A stretch of DNA of 64,000 bases from Erinaceus europaeus (GCF_950295315.1 NC_080172.1:81425118-81489117); one strand, 5' to 3'. Positions 32,248-42,865 are shown, counted from the stretch's first letter. Made by a program: numbers and translations. The notes: generated by a model from the sequence alone, not told the origin.

Positions 32248-33505
32248 GTAAATAATTTTGATTTATATTCATATAACCCTTTAGAGTTATACACATAACT
32301 GTAAAAAGTATACTTATATGTAAGTATAGCAGTTGCATACTTCTTTTTGTTTACTTTTATAAATCAGTGATGTTACTGACTTAACTGGATTTGAAAAACA
32401 AAAAGCACTAGCAAGATAACCTTCAGATATGATACTGTGTCAAATCTACATATGAACACAGTAGAAGTGTTATATCTTCTTCACATTCCCTTCCATATAA
32501 TTCTTTTATTGACACTATTATTTTGTGTTATAATGGCTATAGGACATAGAATAATGGTTATGTAAAATACTTTCATGATGCCTAAGGCTCTTAAGTACCT
32601 TGTTCACTCTCTCATAAGCACCACCATAAGCTAGAGCTGAAGAATGCTACAATTTAAAGTTAGAATGAAAGTCTTTGTTAAATGGGTCTGATTGAATGAT
32701 GGCTAGATAATACAGTTTTCTTACTTATCCTTCAACTACCTAAATTGCTTACTTATCCTTCAACTACCTAATTTGGAAAGAGTATTTTTAGTACAGGAAG
32801 ATGTTTTTCTTTTCATTTTTTCCCCTTTTATTCAGGGTTAATGGATATAGTGGTGGTCCGCATTAAATAATATTGATCCATACTGAGACATAGGGACCAC
32901 AGCATTAGTGATTTTTCTAGTGGCACTAATTTGATTTGCATATATGGAAAGCAAGCACCTTCCCAGGTGAGTTGTATTGCCAGCCTATTTTTTAAAAAAG
33001 TGATTTATTATATTTATTATATATGACAGAAGAGTTTCACCTGAGACAAGAGAGATGAATAAATCATTAAGTAAAAAATTAGCATATTCAATGCCAAGCT
33101 CACTCAAAACCCAACATTGTTCATTTCAACTTTTGGGTCAGTTGTTTCTCTATGTCTCATATAAAACATATATTATTCATCTGTGCATTGATTACTGTAA
33201 CACCTGTATATACGTGGCACTGTGACAGGTACTTGACATAGAGTCACAAGACAGGAAAGAAAGATTCATGCTCTTAACAGAGCAGGTATACATGTTTACA
33301 TGTACTTTAGAGAACAGCATTACCAAAGACACTGAAACTTGGAAGAAGAAAAGCTATAACTTAACACAACTCATCTGCTTCAAGCTAATACAGAAAAAAA
33401 GGAAATACATGAGACATTTTTATTTCATAAAAATTAGGTTTCTCTTTTGTTGAGTCTTGCTAGATTGTTGTTTGTTTCACCAATAGTAACTTTTCCTGTG
33501 TCTAG
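32248..33505 (+). other. SNX7: SNX7 intron 4
   Basis: The intron is 1258 bp, GT...AG, and largely single-copy. A faint SINE-like stretch may lie at about 32825-33000, but it is too diverged to assign. Two near-identical 24-base copies of 'ttgcttacttatccttcaac'-type sequence sit at about 32720-32770 as a local duplication. Confidence 0.88.
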
Positions 33506-33704
33506 GAATTATCTTCTCATAAGAAACAAGGGCCTGGATTGCTCAGCAGGATGGGGCAGACGGTCAGAGCTGTTGCTTCATCAATGAGAGGAGTTAAAAG
33601 CCGCCCAGAGGAATTCATGGAAATGAATAGCTTTATTGAAACATTTAGCCAAAAAATAAATTTGATAGATAAAATATCTCAGAGAATTTATAAGGAAGAA
33701 AGAG
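33506..33704 (+). CDS. SNX7: SNX7 coding exon 5 (PX-BAR linker, amphipathic segment)
   Basis: The exon is 199 bp, entering in phase 0 and leaving after the first base of a codon. Acceptor is cctgtgtctag and donor is gag|gtatgt. It encodes ELSSHKKQGPGLLSRMGQT, then VRAVASSMRGVKSRPEEF and the first BAR helix (IETFSQKINLIDKISQRIYKEER). The basic, alternately hydrophobic stretch around MGQTVRAVASSMRG is the expected site of the amphipathic helix that helps SNX-BAR proteins insert into curved membrane (family inference). The split codon is completed by exon 6 to Asp. Confidence 0.95.
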
Positions 33705-34087
33705 GTATGTAGATTCACTGAAATGTGACAAGAATGTTCCATTGTGACTAGTTTCTGCATTTGCTGGTGTAGTAAGGCAATATATTTCCCATCTCTTTGT
33801 AGTCTACATTTGAGTCATTTGAGTCTGCTGTCTACTCACTAGAATCCCTGTCATATTCATCATAGTTATAGGTTCCTGGTATGATAATTCCAACATCCTT
33901 GTCATATTTGGTTCTGATACGTGCTTCACTTCTTTACTTTCTATACTTTTTTTTCTTTTTTTTAAATCTTTGGTGTGCCTTGAAAATTTTTTCAGGCAAC
34001 TCTGGCAAATAGTGAGATAATTAAATGCAGAGAACTGCATTATTTGTATATGGATATTATAAAGAATGTTCACTGCTTGAACTTGGA

Positions 34088-34619
34088 CTGGAGTTGTTGT
34101 ATTGCACCAAAGTAAAAGGCTTTGGGGTAGGGGGAAGGTTCAAGTCCTGGAACATGATGGCAGAAGAGGACCTAGAGGGAGTTGGGCAGTAGTGCAGCAG
34201 GTTAAGGGCAGGTGGCGTGAAGCAAGGACCTGTGCAAGGATTCCGGTTTGAGCCCAGGCTCCCCACCTGCCCGGGAGTGGCTTCACAAGCGGTGAAGCAG
34301 GTCTGCAGGTGCCTATCTTTCTCTCCCCCTCTCTGTCTTCCTCTCCTCTCTCCATTTCTTTCTGTCCTATCCAACAACAATGACATCAATAACAACAACA
34401 ATAATAACTACAACAATAAAACAAGGGCAACAAAAGGGAATAAAATAAAAATTAAAAATAAAATTAAAATAAAACAGAATACTTGTTTAAAAAAAAAAAG
34501 AAGAGGACCTAGAGGTGCTGTTGAATTGTTATGTGGAAAACTGAGAAATGTTACAAATGTACAAATGACTATATTTTATTATCGACTGTAAACCGATAAT
34601 CCCCTCCATAAAGAAAAAA
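34088..34619 (+). mobile_element. L1 3' end (short 3'UTR type), split by a SINE
   Basis: Segments ttgcaccaaagtaaaaggct and, after the SINE, gttatgtggaaaactgagaa, aatgtacaaatgactatatt, ataatcccctccataaagaa match the 3' end of the twin-primed L1 near 9960-10160. No ORF2 coding sequence is retained. Confidence 0.8.
34179..34498 (+). mobile_element. Type A SINE with perfect target duplication
   Basis: Head agttgggcagtagtgcagca, body gtgaagcaggtctgcaggtg, tail with caacaataaaacaagggcaa and an A-run. It is flanked by a perfect 17-bp duplication, agaagaggacctagagg, at 34162-34178 and 34499-34515. Confidence 0.94.
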
Positions 34620-35213
34620 ATGTACTCAGTAAAAACAGAACACTAGCTGCTTATTTATATTCTAGTATAACATTGTTGTTGAAAGTTGATAATGTGAAAG
34701 CAAAAAACATAAAAAAATTCAGATTTTAAGAGGAAAATATCTAGATACTTGATTTATTGAGTGTTGAGATGTTTCTTTCTTCATCCTTTCATTTATTTGA
34801 CAAAACTTTGAACACATTATAAATCAGTTTTGGAGACGTAAAAATTTAAGACTTCCTCCTGCTTCAAAAAATATGTAGAAGTATATGGGTGATGTAAGCA
34901 ATTATAATGGAGTATGATGATGTCTTAATAGAAGTATATAAAATTATGATAAGCAAACATCTGAGAATCCATAGAAACAGAATTAGAACTGCCTATTTTA
35001 AAATTTATTTTAAAATTAAAACCATGAGAAGTACATTGTTTCATGATAGAAATGGTAGAGGACAATCCAGAAAAGATATGTGCAGTATTTGAGTTAGGAA
35101 AAACCGGGAATGGGCAATAGTTTTGGCTTGAATTAAAATGTCTTTAATAAAGTAAAACTGTCGTCAAGTGAATCTGGAGGGCAAGGTAGGGACTGTTCAT
35201 AAAGAATGTTCTA

Positions 35214-35425
35214 GGGGCCAGGTGGTGGTGCACCTGGTTAAGTGTACACGTTAAAGTGTACAAGGATACAGGTTCAAGCCCCTGGTCCCCACCTGCAGGG
35301 GGAAAGCTTCTTGAGTGGTAAAGCAGTGCAGTAGGTATCTTTCTGTCTTTCTCCCTGTATTTCTCCCTCCTCCCATTTCAATTTATGTATGTCTCTATCT
35401 AAGAGTAAATAAATAGACATTAAAA
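35214..35425 (+). mobile_element. Type C SINE
   Basis: Head ggggccaggtggtggtgcac, caaggatacaggttcaagcc, cacctgcagggggaaagctt and a taaataaat tail. Confidence 0.92.
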
Positions 35426-36082
35426 ATAATAACCTAATTTGACTGAGAACTTTCAGTGTTTACATAATAGTGAAAAAATGCAAAGGAGGAGAATAGTTAA
35501 AGTTCCCCTGAAGTAATGCAGAGTGAAGATGCTGATAATTGTAGATGTGAAACTAGATAAGCAGGTAGATAGATAAATGGGAAAATGGATGGATGGGTAG
35601 GTAGGCAGATGGATAGAAAAATTTTGGTATTGGCAGTTGATTAACTTTATGCAGGTTTGAAACTAAGATGACCCCCAGATATTTTGCTTAGGTTGCTGCA
35701 TAGCAATTAACATTAAGTAGGATACACAATCTGGAGAAGGGAAGGAAAAAGATGAGTTTTGTGTAGGTCATATTGTCTACAAGACAACCTTGTATAGTTG
35801 TTTGGTATACAGGAGATCTTGGTATGGTAATCATATAAATTGTCACTATGCCAGAACACTTTTGAGAATGAAAAGGATGCTGTTATTTATTATACCTTGA
35901 GAGTAGTCATTCCAGGACTGACATGAGCAGACTGGGATGACCGAACAACTTAGGAAGGATGATATATCTGTTTTCTTATTTCATGTCAATGAATATATGT
36001 AAATGAGAAAATAAGGTGCTTTTTTTTTTTTACTATAAGAATTCAGAAACTACTATAATTGAAGAGATTTTTCTTTTTTCAG

Positions 36083-36282
36083 ACTATTATGATGAAATGA
36101 AAGAATATGGTCCAGTTCACATTCTTTGGTCAGCATCAGAAGAAGATTTGGTTGATACTCTAAAAGGTGTTGCTAGCTGCATTGACAAATGCTGTAAGGC
36201 CACTGAAAAGCAGATGGCTGGACTCTCAGAGACCCTGCTTCCTGTTGTACATGAGTATGTGCTTTATAGTGAGATATTAATG
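36083..36282 (+). CDS. SNX7: SNX7 coding exon 6 (BAR domain)
   Basis: The exon is 200 bp: the last two bases of a split Asp codon plus 66 codons. Acceptor is ttcttttttcag and donor is atg|gtaaga. It encodes YYDEMKEYGPVHILWSASEE, then DLVDTLKGVASCIDKCCKAT and helix residues ending LLPVVHEYVLYSEILM. This is the SNX7/SNX30-type BAR helical region used for dimerisation with SNX4. The reading frame continues upstream into the intron only by chance. Phase and sequence join exon 7 (ILM|GVMKRRDQIQ) without change. Confidence 0.95.
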
Positions 36283-36324
36283 GTAAGAACATCTAATTAT
36301 ACTTTTACTTTGGTCTCTGATCTG

Positions 36325-36607
36325 ACTTTATTTATTGCAAAAGCCAGGGTTATTTCTGGAGCTGAGGGCCTGTACTATGAACCCACTGCTACCCTGGGCC
36401 ATTTTTTCCCTTTTATTTTTGCCTTTCTTTTAATTGATGGGGCAGAGAGAAGTTGAGAGAGGTATGAAAAACAGACAGAGAAAGAGAAAAAGACCCACCT
36501 GTAGTACTGCTTCAACCATTCCTGAAGCTTTCCCCTACACGTGGGGACCAAGGGGCTTGAACCCAAGTCCTTGTACATAATGACATGCATGCTCTACCAG
36601 GTATGAC
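36325..36607 (-). mobile_element. Extended SINE (type C head, extended 3' part)
   Basis: Inverted: agccagggttatttctggag and tgaacccactgctaccctgg (extension), gatggggcagagagaagttg, acctgtagtactgcttcaac, aagctttcccctacacgtgg, head catgctctaccaggtatgac. It starts 42 bp after the exon 6 donor. Confidence 0.8.
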
Positions 36608-36809
36608 TAGGATCATCTATTACCTTTTTTACTTTTTCCTTTTTGAATATTTATTTATTATTTGATAGGGCAGCATAGTGAAGAAAGACACAAATTCAGC
36701 ATCATGAGTTTTCAGAACAGCACAGGTTAGGAAGAAGTACTTAAACTGCCAGAGAAAAGAAAAGCTTCCTAAAGCACTGGCAGTAAGAACACAACTGGAC
36801 TCAGGAAGT

Positions 36810-36893
36810 TCTCTGGCTCATGCTGGTGGAGGAGTTTAGAGCCTCAGGCTTGAGAGTCGCTTTACATAACCATTCTTCTATCTCCCCTCCCCT
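36810..36893 (-). mobile_element. Type D SINE head, target of the LINE insertion
   Basis: Inverted: ctggctcatgctggtggagg, gagcctcaggcttgagagtc, gctttacataaccattcttc, tatctcccc. Its 5' end is where the I/Jockey-like LINE inserted; the last bases (tcccctcccct) are part of that target duplication. Confidence 0.75.
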
Positions 36894-36900
36894 TCTTCTT

Positions 36901-38589
36901 CTAGCATTTGCCCTTCTTCCATAGCCAGTCAACAGCGTCAGGTTGAGCCTGATGTAAAGTTTCGAGACCTCCTTTGAATCTGGAGAGGTGGCAGTCGTTG
37001 ACTATGTGGGTCATAGTCTGTCTGTAGCCGCAGGGGCAGTTCGGGTCGTCTCTGGCTCCCCAGCAATGGAACATAGCGGTGCACTGGCCATGGCCTGTTC
37101 GATAGCGATTGAGGAGGGCCCAATCATAACGTGCTAGGTCAAAGCCGGGTTGACGCTTGCAGGGGTCTGTGTTGAGGTGTTTGTTCTTTACCTCAGCTGA
37201 CTGCCAACTCTGTTTCCAAGAGACTGGAACAGAGAAGTTCAGTGTAGGCGTAGGGGACCAGATTGGGTGACGAGACGTCAAGCGTTGGACAGGGTGGGCG
37301 AAGATATCCGCGTATATTGGCAGGTCCGGTAGAGCATAGATGTGGGAAATGAACTTAGATGATGCCGCATCCCGACGAATATCTGGCGGGGCGATGTTGC
37401 TAAGAACTGGTAGCCATGGAACCGGGGTGGAACGGATGGTTCCAGAAATTATCCTCATGGAGGAATATAATTTGGAATCGACCAAGTGGACATGGGGGCT
37501 ATGGAACCATACTGGGGCACAGTATTCTGCAGTGGAATAGCATAATGCCAGAGATGATGATTGTAGTGTGAAAGCGCTCGCGCCCCATGAGGAGCTGGCC
37601 AGTCTTGCAATGATGTTATTCCTCGCACCCACCTTTGCTGCAGTTTTTATGAGATGTTTGTGAAATGACAGGGTGCGATCGAGAGTAACGCCAAGATAGA
37701 CTGGCTGGGCTTCATGCCGGATTCTCGTACCGCCAAGCTGCACATTAAGCTCACGCGAGGCCGAGGCATGGTGTAGATTGAAAACAGATGATACCATTTT
37801 TGCAGTGCTAGGGATTAGTCGCCATTTTTTACAGTAATCAGATATCAGAGACATGTCTTTCGTGAGTGTTTCCTCGAGGATGTCGAACTTTGATGCCTGA
37901 GTTGCATAGCAGATGTCATCGGCGTAGATGAACTTCCTTGAAGAAGTTTCTGGGAGGTCATTGATGTAAATATTAAATAGCGGAGGAGCCAGAACAGAGC
38001 CCTGGGGGAGGCCACTTGAGACAAGTCTGCATCTGCTAGACTTGTCACCCAGATGCACCCGGAATCTTCTGTTTTGGAGAAGAAACGATATAGTGTTGGC
38101 CACCCATGGAGGCAGGCATCTTGAGATCTTGACTAGGAGACCACGGTGCCAGACTGTGTCATAGGCTGCTGTGAGATCAACAAAGACAGCACCCATCTTT
38201 AAATTCTTCTGGAATCCATTTTCAATGTAAGTTGAGAGGGCCAGGGCTTGTTCGCAGGTAGATCTTCCTGGGCGGAAACCAGCTTGGGCGGGTGGTAGGA
38301 ATTTCTCTGTAAGATGAGAAATACGTGACCGAAGCAGCCTCTCAAGGAGTTTGTAACACACGGAGAGGAGAGAAATTGGTCTATAGCTGGCGGCCAGTGT
38401 TGGGTCTTTCTTTGGTTCCAAAACTGCTATAATCTTCGCACAACGCCAAACTTTGGGCATAGACTCAGATTCCAAGATGTGGGACAGGAATGAAGGGAGC
38501 CACTTCTTTGCCGCGGGGCCCAAGTTAAGAATGAGTTCTGGGGTGATGTTATCAGAGCCAGCAGCTGTTCCCGGTTTAACCCTCTTCAA
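36901..38589 (-). pseudogene. Reverse transcriptase of the I/Jockey-like LINE (562 codons open)
   Basis: Non-LTR reverse transcriptase motifs in order: AAGSDNITPELI; IIAVLEPKKDP with SYRPISLLSVCYKLLERLL; AGFRPGRST; VFVDLTAAYDTVWH (motif A, catalytic Asp); SSGLPQGSVLAPPLFNIYIN (motif B); KFIYADDICYAT (motif C, catalytic YADD); WRLIPSTAKMV (motif D) and VYLGVTLDRTLSFHKHL. The C-terminal part has LLNRYRTGHGQCTAMFHCWG and a Cys/His cluster CPCGYRQTMTHIVNDC. The frame is open to the stop at 36901-36903, so the 3' two thirds of the protein look intact. It is a broken copy because the frame is shifted at its 5' end and the N-terminal endonuclease is missing. Confidence 0.93.
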
Positions 38590-38912
38590 AGCTCCAGTTC
38601 AGACAGTGTAAAGGGAGAGAGTTTTGGAGATGGACAAGATAACCGGAAGTGGGATGACCACTCATGGGAAATTTCTCTTTTCCAGACTGGGTCGATCTTA
38701 GAACGTCCAACTTGAGTTAGGTGACTGGCCACTGAGTTTGGAGATATGGGAAGATGGGAGATGGGAGGGGGTTGGCTACTGGCACCCAGTCTGTGAAGAA
38801 GCTTCCAGGCCTTCCTACTTGAGTGGGTGAAGTTCAGACTTTCCATGAGTTGTTGCCAGCGGGCTTGGTGTGCTGCATCCAGGGAGGCAATGAGATGGTC
38901 AGCCACATCTGG
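38590..38912 (-). pseudogene. Upstream part of the LINE protein, other frame
   Basis: The minus strand reads VADHLIASLDAAHQARWQQL, SLNFTHSSRKAWKLLHRLGA, then SHEWSSHFRL and SPFTLSELEL before a stop at about 38586. 'SSRKAW..L..LGA' followed by 'WK..IS..W' is the linker between endonuclease and reverse transcriptase in I/Jockey-type elements. A 1-2 base indel near 38590 (in SELEL/LKRVKPG) separates it from the main frame. No start codon is expected because the copy is 5'-truncated. Confidence 0.85.
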
Positions 38913-40239
38913 TCCCCTCCCCTAAGAGGCATTTTCTACTTTTTTTTTTTCCACCACCATCTTCCTGTCCTACCAGGATGCTTTGCATTTAGATATTTTT
39001 TCACTGTGTGAGTCAGTTTATGGCAAGATAATACATTTATCAGAGATAGGAATATTCCACAGCAATATTAATTTACAAGATTATACACAGGGGTAAAATA
39101 TTCTTAGTCAAGATTTACATAGGGACTATAATGAAGTATTCCAAGCACAATTTTTCTTTAAATTCTTTTTAGTACAGTAGAATTTTCTTTTCATGAAAAA
39201 GATACTTTCCAGTTTCTAGGTACAGTTGATTTAGCAATATATTATGTAGAAAGAACATTACTATTTAGAAAGAACTTAAATAGGAACTTGATATTTGTTC
39301 TGGCTTTTTTGGGTATGTCAAAACAAAAATCCTTCAAATAAAAAACTTTTTTCCCCACTATATGAAAAGGCTTTTGTTCTCCTTATATCAAAGTTTTGCC
39401 TTTAACTTCCTATGTTCTTGTTATACTCCTAGATCACAGGCATTATAGAAATACTTTCTGCTAAGATTAAGTTTTTTACCAGTACCAATCTCTGTTATCA
39501 CAACCTTGTGTGAAAGGATTTGTTCCTGTCTTTGGTATTTTAGTGGGAAAAGAGTCAACTTACAAATTCAGATATAACCCATTTATTCTGTCAGTTGTAG
39601 TTTGAGTTATGCCTGGTTTCTGTTTACATGTATTAATGATCTCTGTGGATTTTAAAATAATTTTGCCTCTGGTAAGAAAAGCTACCATTTAGTGTAAGAT
39701 CTGATTCTTTGATATTTACAGACCCATTACGTATTTTGTGGATATTCTGTATCCAACTATTAATTCCTTGCAAAAACCCTTGTGGTTCTCCAAAGGTCAC
39801 TTGATACTTACCTGCTGAGGCATCCCCTTCACATCTCCATCAGTTTCTTTGGCTGTACCCCATTGTTTTACTTTGTTTTTGATTTCCCCCTGTGTGTCTA
39901 CAAAGAGATCTGATTAGTGTCATAGGAAAAAAAAAGTATATTCTTTTCTTTAAAAAAAATGTGCTTTGCTTTTTATTGTGTCAGGATGAAAATTATGCAG
40001 TTTATATGATGTGCAATTATTAAAGATGTAAAGAATTATAGTAGCAATCAGAAAGAATCATTTTGTAGGTCCTTATATGATTGCATTATTTTTATAGACT
40101 CCTAGGGTATAATCAGTAGGATTTATATTGCAGTTATGGTTGTGTCTTATATTGGAATGCTTCCTTCAATCTGAGCTAAAATAAATAAGAAATTTATGCC
40201 TTGGTAAAATGATTAGTCTTATATAATATTTACTCCCCT

Positions 40240-40363
40240 CCCCCTTTAAAAAAAACAAAAACCTACAGTACTGTCCATTATGGTGATGCAGGCGATTGAA
40301 CTTGGGACCTCAGTGTTTCAGGCATGAAAGTCTTTTGCATAACTATTATGCTGCCTCCCTACC
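40240..40363 (-). mobile_element. Type D SINE
   Basis: Inverted: acctacagtactgtccatta, gcgattgaacttgggacctc, ggcatgaaagtcttttgcat, head aactattatgctgcctccct. Confidence 0.8.
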
Positions 40364-40844
40364 TAAGTCTTTGTTGTTGTTTCTTTAATCAACCTCTTTA
40401 TACTGTCTGTCTATATGAAGCATAATCTTAAATATTTATGGGGACCTCTTGAAAATAGAGCCAAATTGCAGGAGGCATCATCTGGCTAGAGAAAGATGGG
40501 GTTCGTGACAATTAAACTGGTGGATATATCAAAGGATCTGTGAATAATGTTTTCTTTGAAAATAGGAGAAATGCTAAATTTTTTGAATGTTTTAATAGTC
40601 CCCTCCCCCCACCAGGAATAAAACTAGACTTACTGGACTTCACAGTGCTTTTAACTTTAGTCCCTCTCAGTTCTCACCCAAATAGGGTCTTACCTGGCCT
40701 CCATGGAAATTATTTGTATCTAAACTTCCTCCTTCCTCTACAAACAGCCAAAGACCTGCACCTCACTAAGACCTTACCCCCCCATATGCCCTTAATTCCA
40801 CTCTGTTTGCTCATAGAGAGTTAGCTTTAATTAATTAATTAATT

Positions 40845-40916
40845 TTTTGCTTCCAGGGTTATTGCTGGGGCTTGGTGCCAGCACTATGAATCCAATGCTC
40901 CTGGTGACCATATTTC

Positions 40917-40975
<59 letters not shown>

Positions 40976-41172
40976 TTTTCCTAATTTTTATTAGATAGGG
41001 CAGAATGAGAGAGATTGAAAGAAGACGGGGAGATAAAAAGAGGGACTAAAGACAGACCTGCTTTGCCATTTGTGAAGTGTCCCCCATGTACTTGGGGAAA
41101 GGGGGCTTAAACCCAGGTTCTTTGGTAATATAGTGTGTACTTAACCAGGTGCACCACTGCTTCTCCCCCCCA
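40845..41172 (-). mobile_element. Extended SINE with (TTTC)n array
   Basis: Inverted extension (cttccagggttattgctggg, gaatccaatgctcctggtga), then a (TTTC)n array at 40914-40976, then body attagatagggcagaatgag, agacctgctttgccatttgt and head aaccaggtgcaccactgctt. Confidence 0.85.
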
Positions 41173-41749
41173 TTTTTTTCTATTTAAACATTGAAATTTT
41201 GTTCATTATTGTAATTTTACAACACAGTGAAAATCAATGGGAAATAAGTACAAAGGAGAAGAGCCAATTTCTCTTCAGCAGGGAGTCTTCAGAGAAAATG
41301 GAGTCATCAAAGGAGAGGCATTGTAAAAGACTGGCAAACCTAAAGACTTGAGATGGATTCTGTACTCAGCTTGTTTCATGAGGTGTTCTACATTTAACTA
41401 TACTGTAATGTGAAATCATGCTTGCTTAGAAAACAAGATGGCATTCCCATCATCCCAGAGAAGAGGCCTTGATTTCTCATCAGAAGCTTGGCTTGTTGAT
41501 TAGTATTTATATATTTTAAGCCAAAATAAAATGTTTAAGATGTAAACACACACTTCAGTTTTCCTACTTCCCATTACAATTGACTATTTGATTAAATACC
41601 ACTTTTGAGTTAGATAAGAGGACTGGTGCTGACTAGGTGTTTCCCGGTGAGTGGTCCTGTGACCTTCCAGGTGCAACCTGTTTACATCACAGCATGCACG
41701 TCAGGTGTTTCCCTTACTTTCTCTTTGTTTTCTTATTTTTCTCCTTTGA

Positions 41750-41890
41750 AAGAAATTTATTTATTTATTTATTTTTACCAGAGCACTGCTCAGTTCTGGC
41801 TTATGGTGGTGCAGGGGAATTGAACCTGGGTCTTTGAAGCCTCAGGCATGAGAGTATCTTTGCATAACCTTTATGCTATATCCCCAGACC
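41750..41890 (-). mobile_element. Type D SINE
   Basis: Inverted (Atttt)n tail, accagagcactgctcagttc, cttatggtggtgcaggggaa, cctcaggcatgagagtatct, head ttatgctatatccccagacc. Confidence 0.92.
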
Positions 41891-41897
41891 TTGAGAG

Positions 41898-42189
41898 AAT
41901 TTTTTTTTTTTGCCTCCAGTGTTATCACTGGGGCACTATGAATCCACTGCTTCCTCTAGAGGCCCTTTGTTGCCCTTGTTGTTTATCGTTGTTATTTTAT
42001 TGTTGTTGCCATTATTGTTGTCGTTGTTATTGGATAGGACAGAGAGAAATGGAGAGAGGAGGGGAAGATGGGGGAGAGAAAGATAGATATCTGCTTCACT
42101 CTGCAGGTGGGGAACCAGGGGCTTGAACCGGGATCCTTAGGCCAGTCTGTGCCCTTTGCGCCATGTGCACTTAACCCAGCCCGGCCCCC
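41898..42189 (-). mobile_element. Type A SINE, extended form
   Basis: T-run, tgcctccagtgttatcactg and gaatccactgcttcctctag (extension), ttggataggacagagagaaa, ctctgcaggtggggaaccag, head gtgcacttaacccagcccgg. Follows tgagagaattttttt at 41892 and is followed by the same sequence at 42190. Confidence 0.92.
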
Positions 42190-42198
42190 TGAGAGAAT

Positions 42199-42407
42199 TT
42201 TTTTCTAATCTTTATTTATTTATTGGATAGAGATGGCCAGAAATTGGGAAGCAAGGGAGTGATAGGAAGAGAGACAGAGAAAAAACTGCAGCCCTGCTTC
42301 ATCACACGCAAAGCTTTCTCCTTGCAATTGGGGACCGGGGGCTTGAACTTGGGTTCTTGAGCATTGTAGCATATATGCTCAACCAGTTGCACCACCACGC
42401 AGCCCCC
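42199..42407 (-). mobile_element. Type C SINE
   Basis: Inverted tail (tctaatctttatttatttat), tggccagaaattgggaagca, aactgcagccctgcttcatc, head cagttgcaccaccacgcagc. Flanked by tgagagaatttttt at 42190 and 42408. It ends about 280 bp before exon 7. Confidence 0.92.
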
Positions 42408-42688
42408 TGAGAGAATTTTTTTTATGAAAAAATATTCTGTCAAAAGTTGTATGCAAGATGCTGACACTAGTAAGGTGTGCACTGGGAAAATGAAGAAAGG
42501 ATTTATAGCAAACTATTTTTAAAATTCTTATTTTCATGTAAACTGATAGAGGTTAAATATACTTAAGGCATTAGATTACTAAATCACTGGTGGCTTAAGG
42601 GGAGATATTTTCTGAAATGAATATTCTTGTTATGCAAAAGGTTATAAGACCAAGCACAATCAATTTCATCTTGTGTTTGAATATAAAG

Positions 42689-42775
42689 GGTGTTATGAAA
42701 AGAAGAGACCAAATACAAGCAGAATTGGATTCCAAAGTTGAAGCTTTGAGCTATAAAAAGGCAGATCCTGATCTG
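42689..42775 (+). CDS. SNX7: SNX7 coding exon 7 (BAR domain helix)
   Basis: This exon has 29 codons, phase 0-0, encoding GVMKRRDQIQAELDSKVEAL then SYKKADPDL. The donor is strong (ctg|gtaagt). The acceptor is poor: the bases before the AG read ttgtgtttgaatataaag, with a short, purine-interrupted pyrimidine tract. The exon is flanked upstream by a stack of SINEs ending at about 42404 and downstream, after only 75 bp, by the target duplication of a full-length antisense L1. Its length is a multiple of three, so skipping would keep the frame. The next exon of the gene was not found before 64000. Confidence 0.94.
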
Positions 42776-42865
42776 GTAAGTTTTTATGTTTCTTAATATA
42801 TCCATATGAACTTTCTTGTCTAACATTTTACTAAATATATATAGTTCAGTTGCATAGTTGTTTCT

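Larger units (their letters stand above)
33705..36082 (+). other. SNX7: SNX7 intron 5
   Basis: The intron is 2378 bp, GT...AG. It contains an L1 3' end split by a SINE (34088-34619), a type C SINE (35214-35425) and a short gatagatagatg-type microsatellite (about 35555-35620). The stretches 33705-34087, 34620-35213 and 35621-36082 show no recognised element. Confidence 0.9.
36894..38912 (-). mobile_element. 5'-truncated non-LTR retrotransposon of I/Jockey/Nimb type
   Basis: This 2019-bp antisense insertion encodes a reverse transcriptase unlike any L1 in the window. It is flanked by an 11-bp target duplication, tcccctcccct, at 36883-36893 and 38913-38923. On the minus strand its stop codon is followed at once by a short aagaagaag tail, so there is essentially no 3'UTR. 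It is truncated at the 5' end and lacks the endonuclease domain and any ORF1. It is distinctly GC- and CpG-rich compared with the AT-rich intron around it, and only one frameshift breaks the coding sequence. The element sits in SNX7 intron 6. Clade assignment is by motif memory only and may be refined. Confidence 0.9.
36283..42688 (+). other. SNX7: SNX7 intron 6
   Basis: The intron is 6406 bp, GT...AG. It holds SINEs, the I/Jockey-like LINE at 36894-38912 and the SINE stack before exon 7. The stretches 38924-40239, 40365-40844, 41173-41749 and 42425-42688 appear single-copy with no further signal recognised. Confidence 0.9.

Noticed and set aside
36894..38912. Contaminating invertebrate DNA
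   Set aside because: Target duplication, 5' truncation and position exactly inside a host SINE indicate a genuine insertion, though long reads would settle it.
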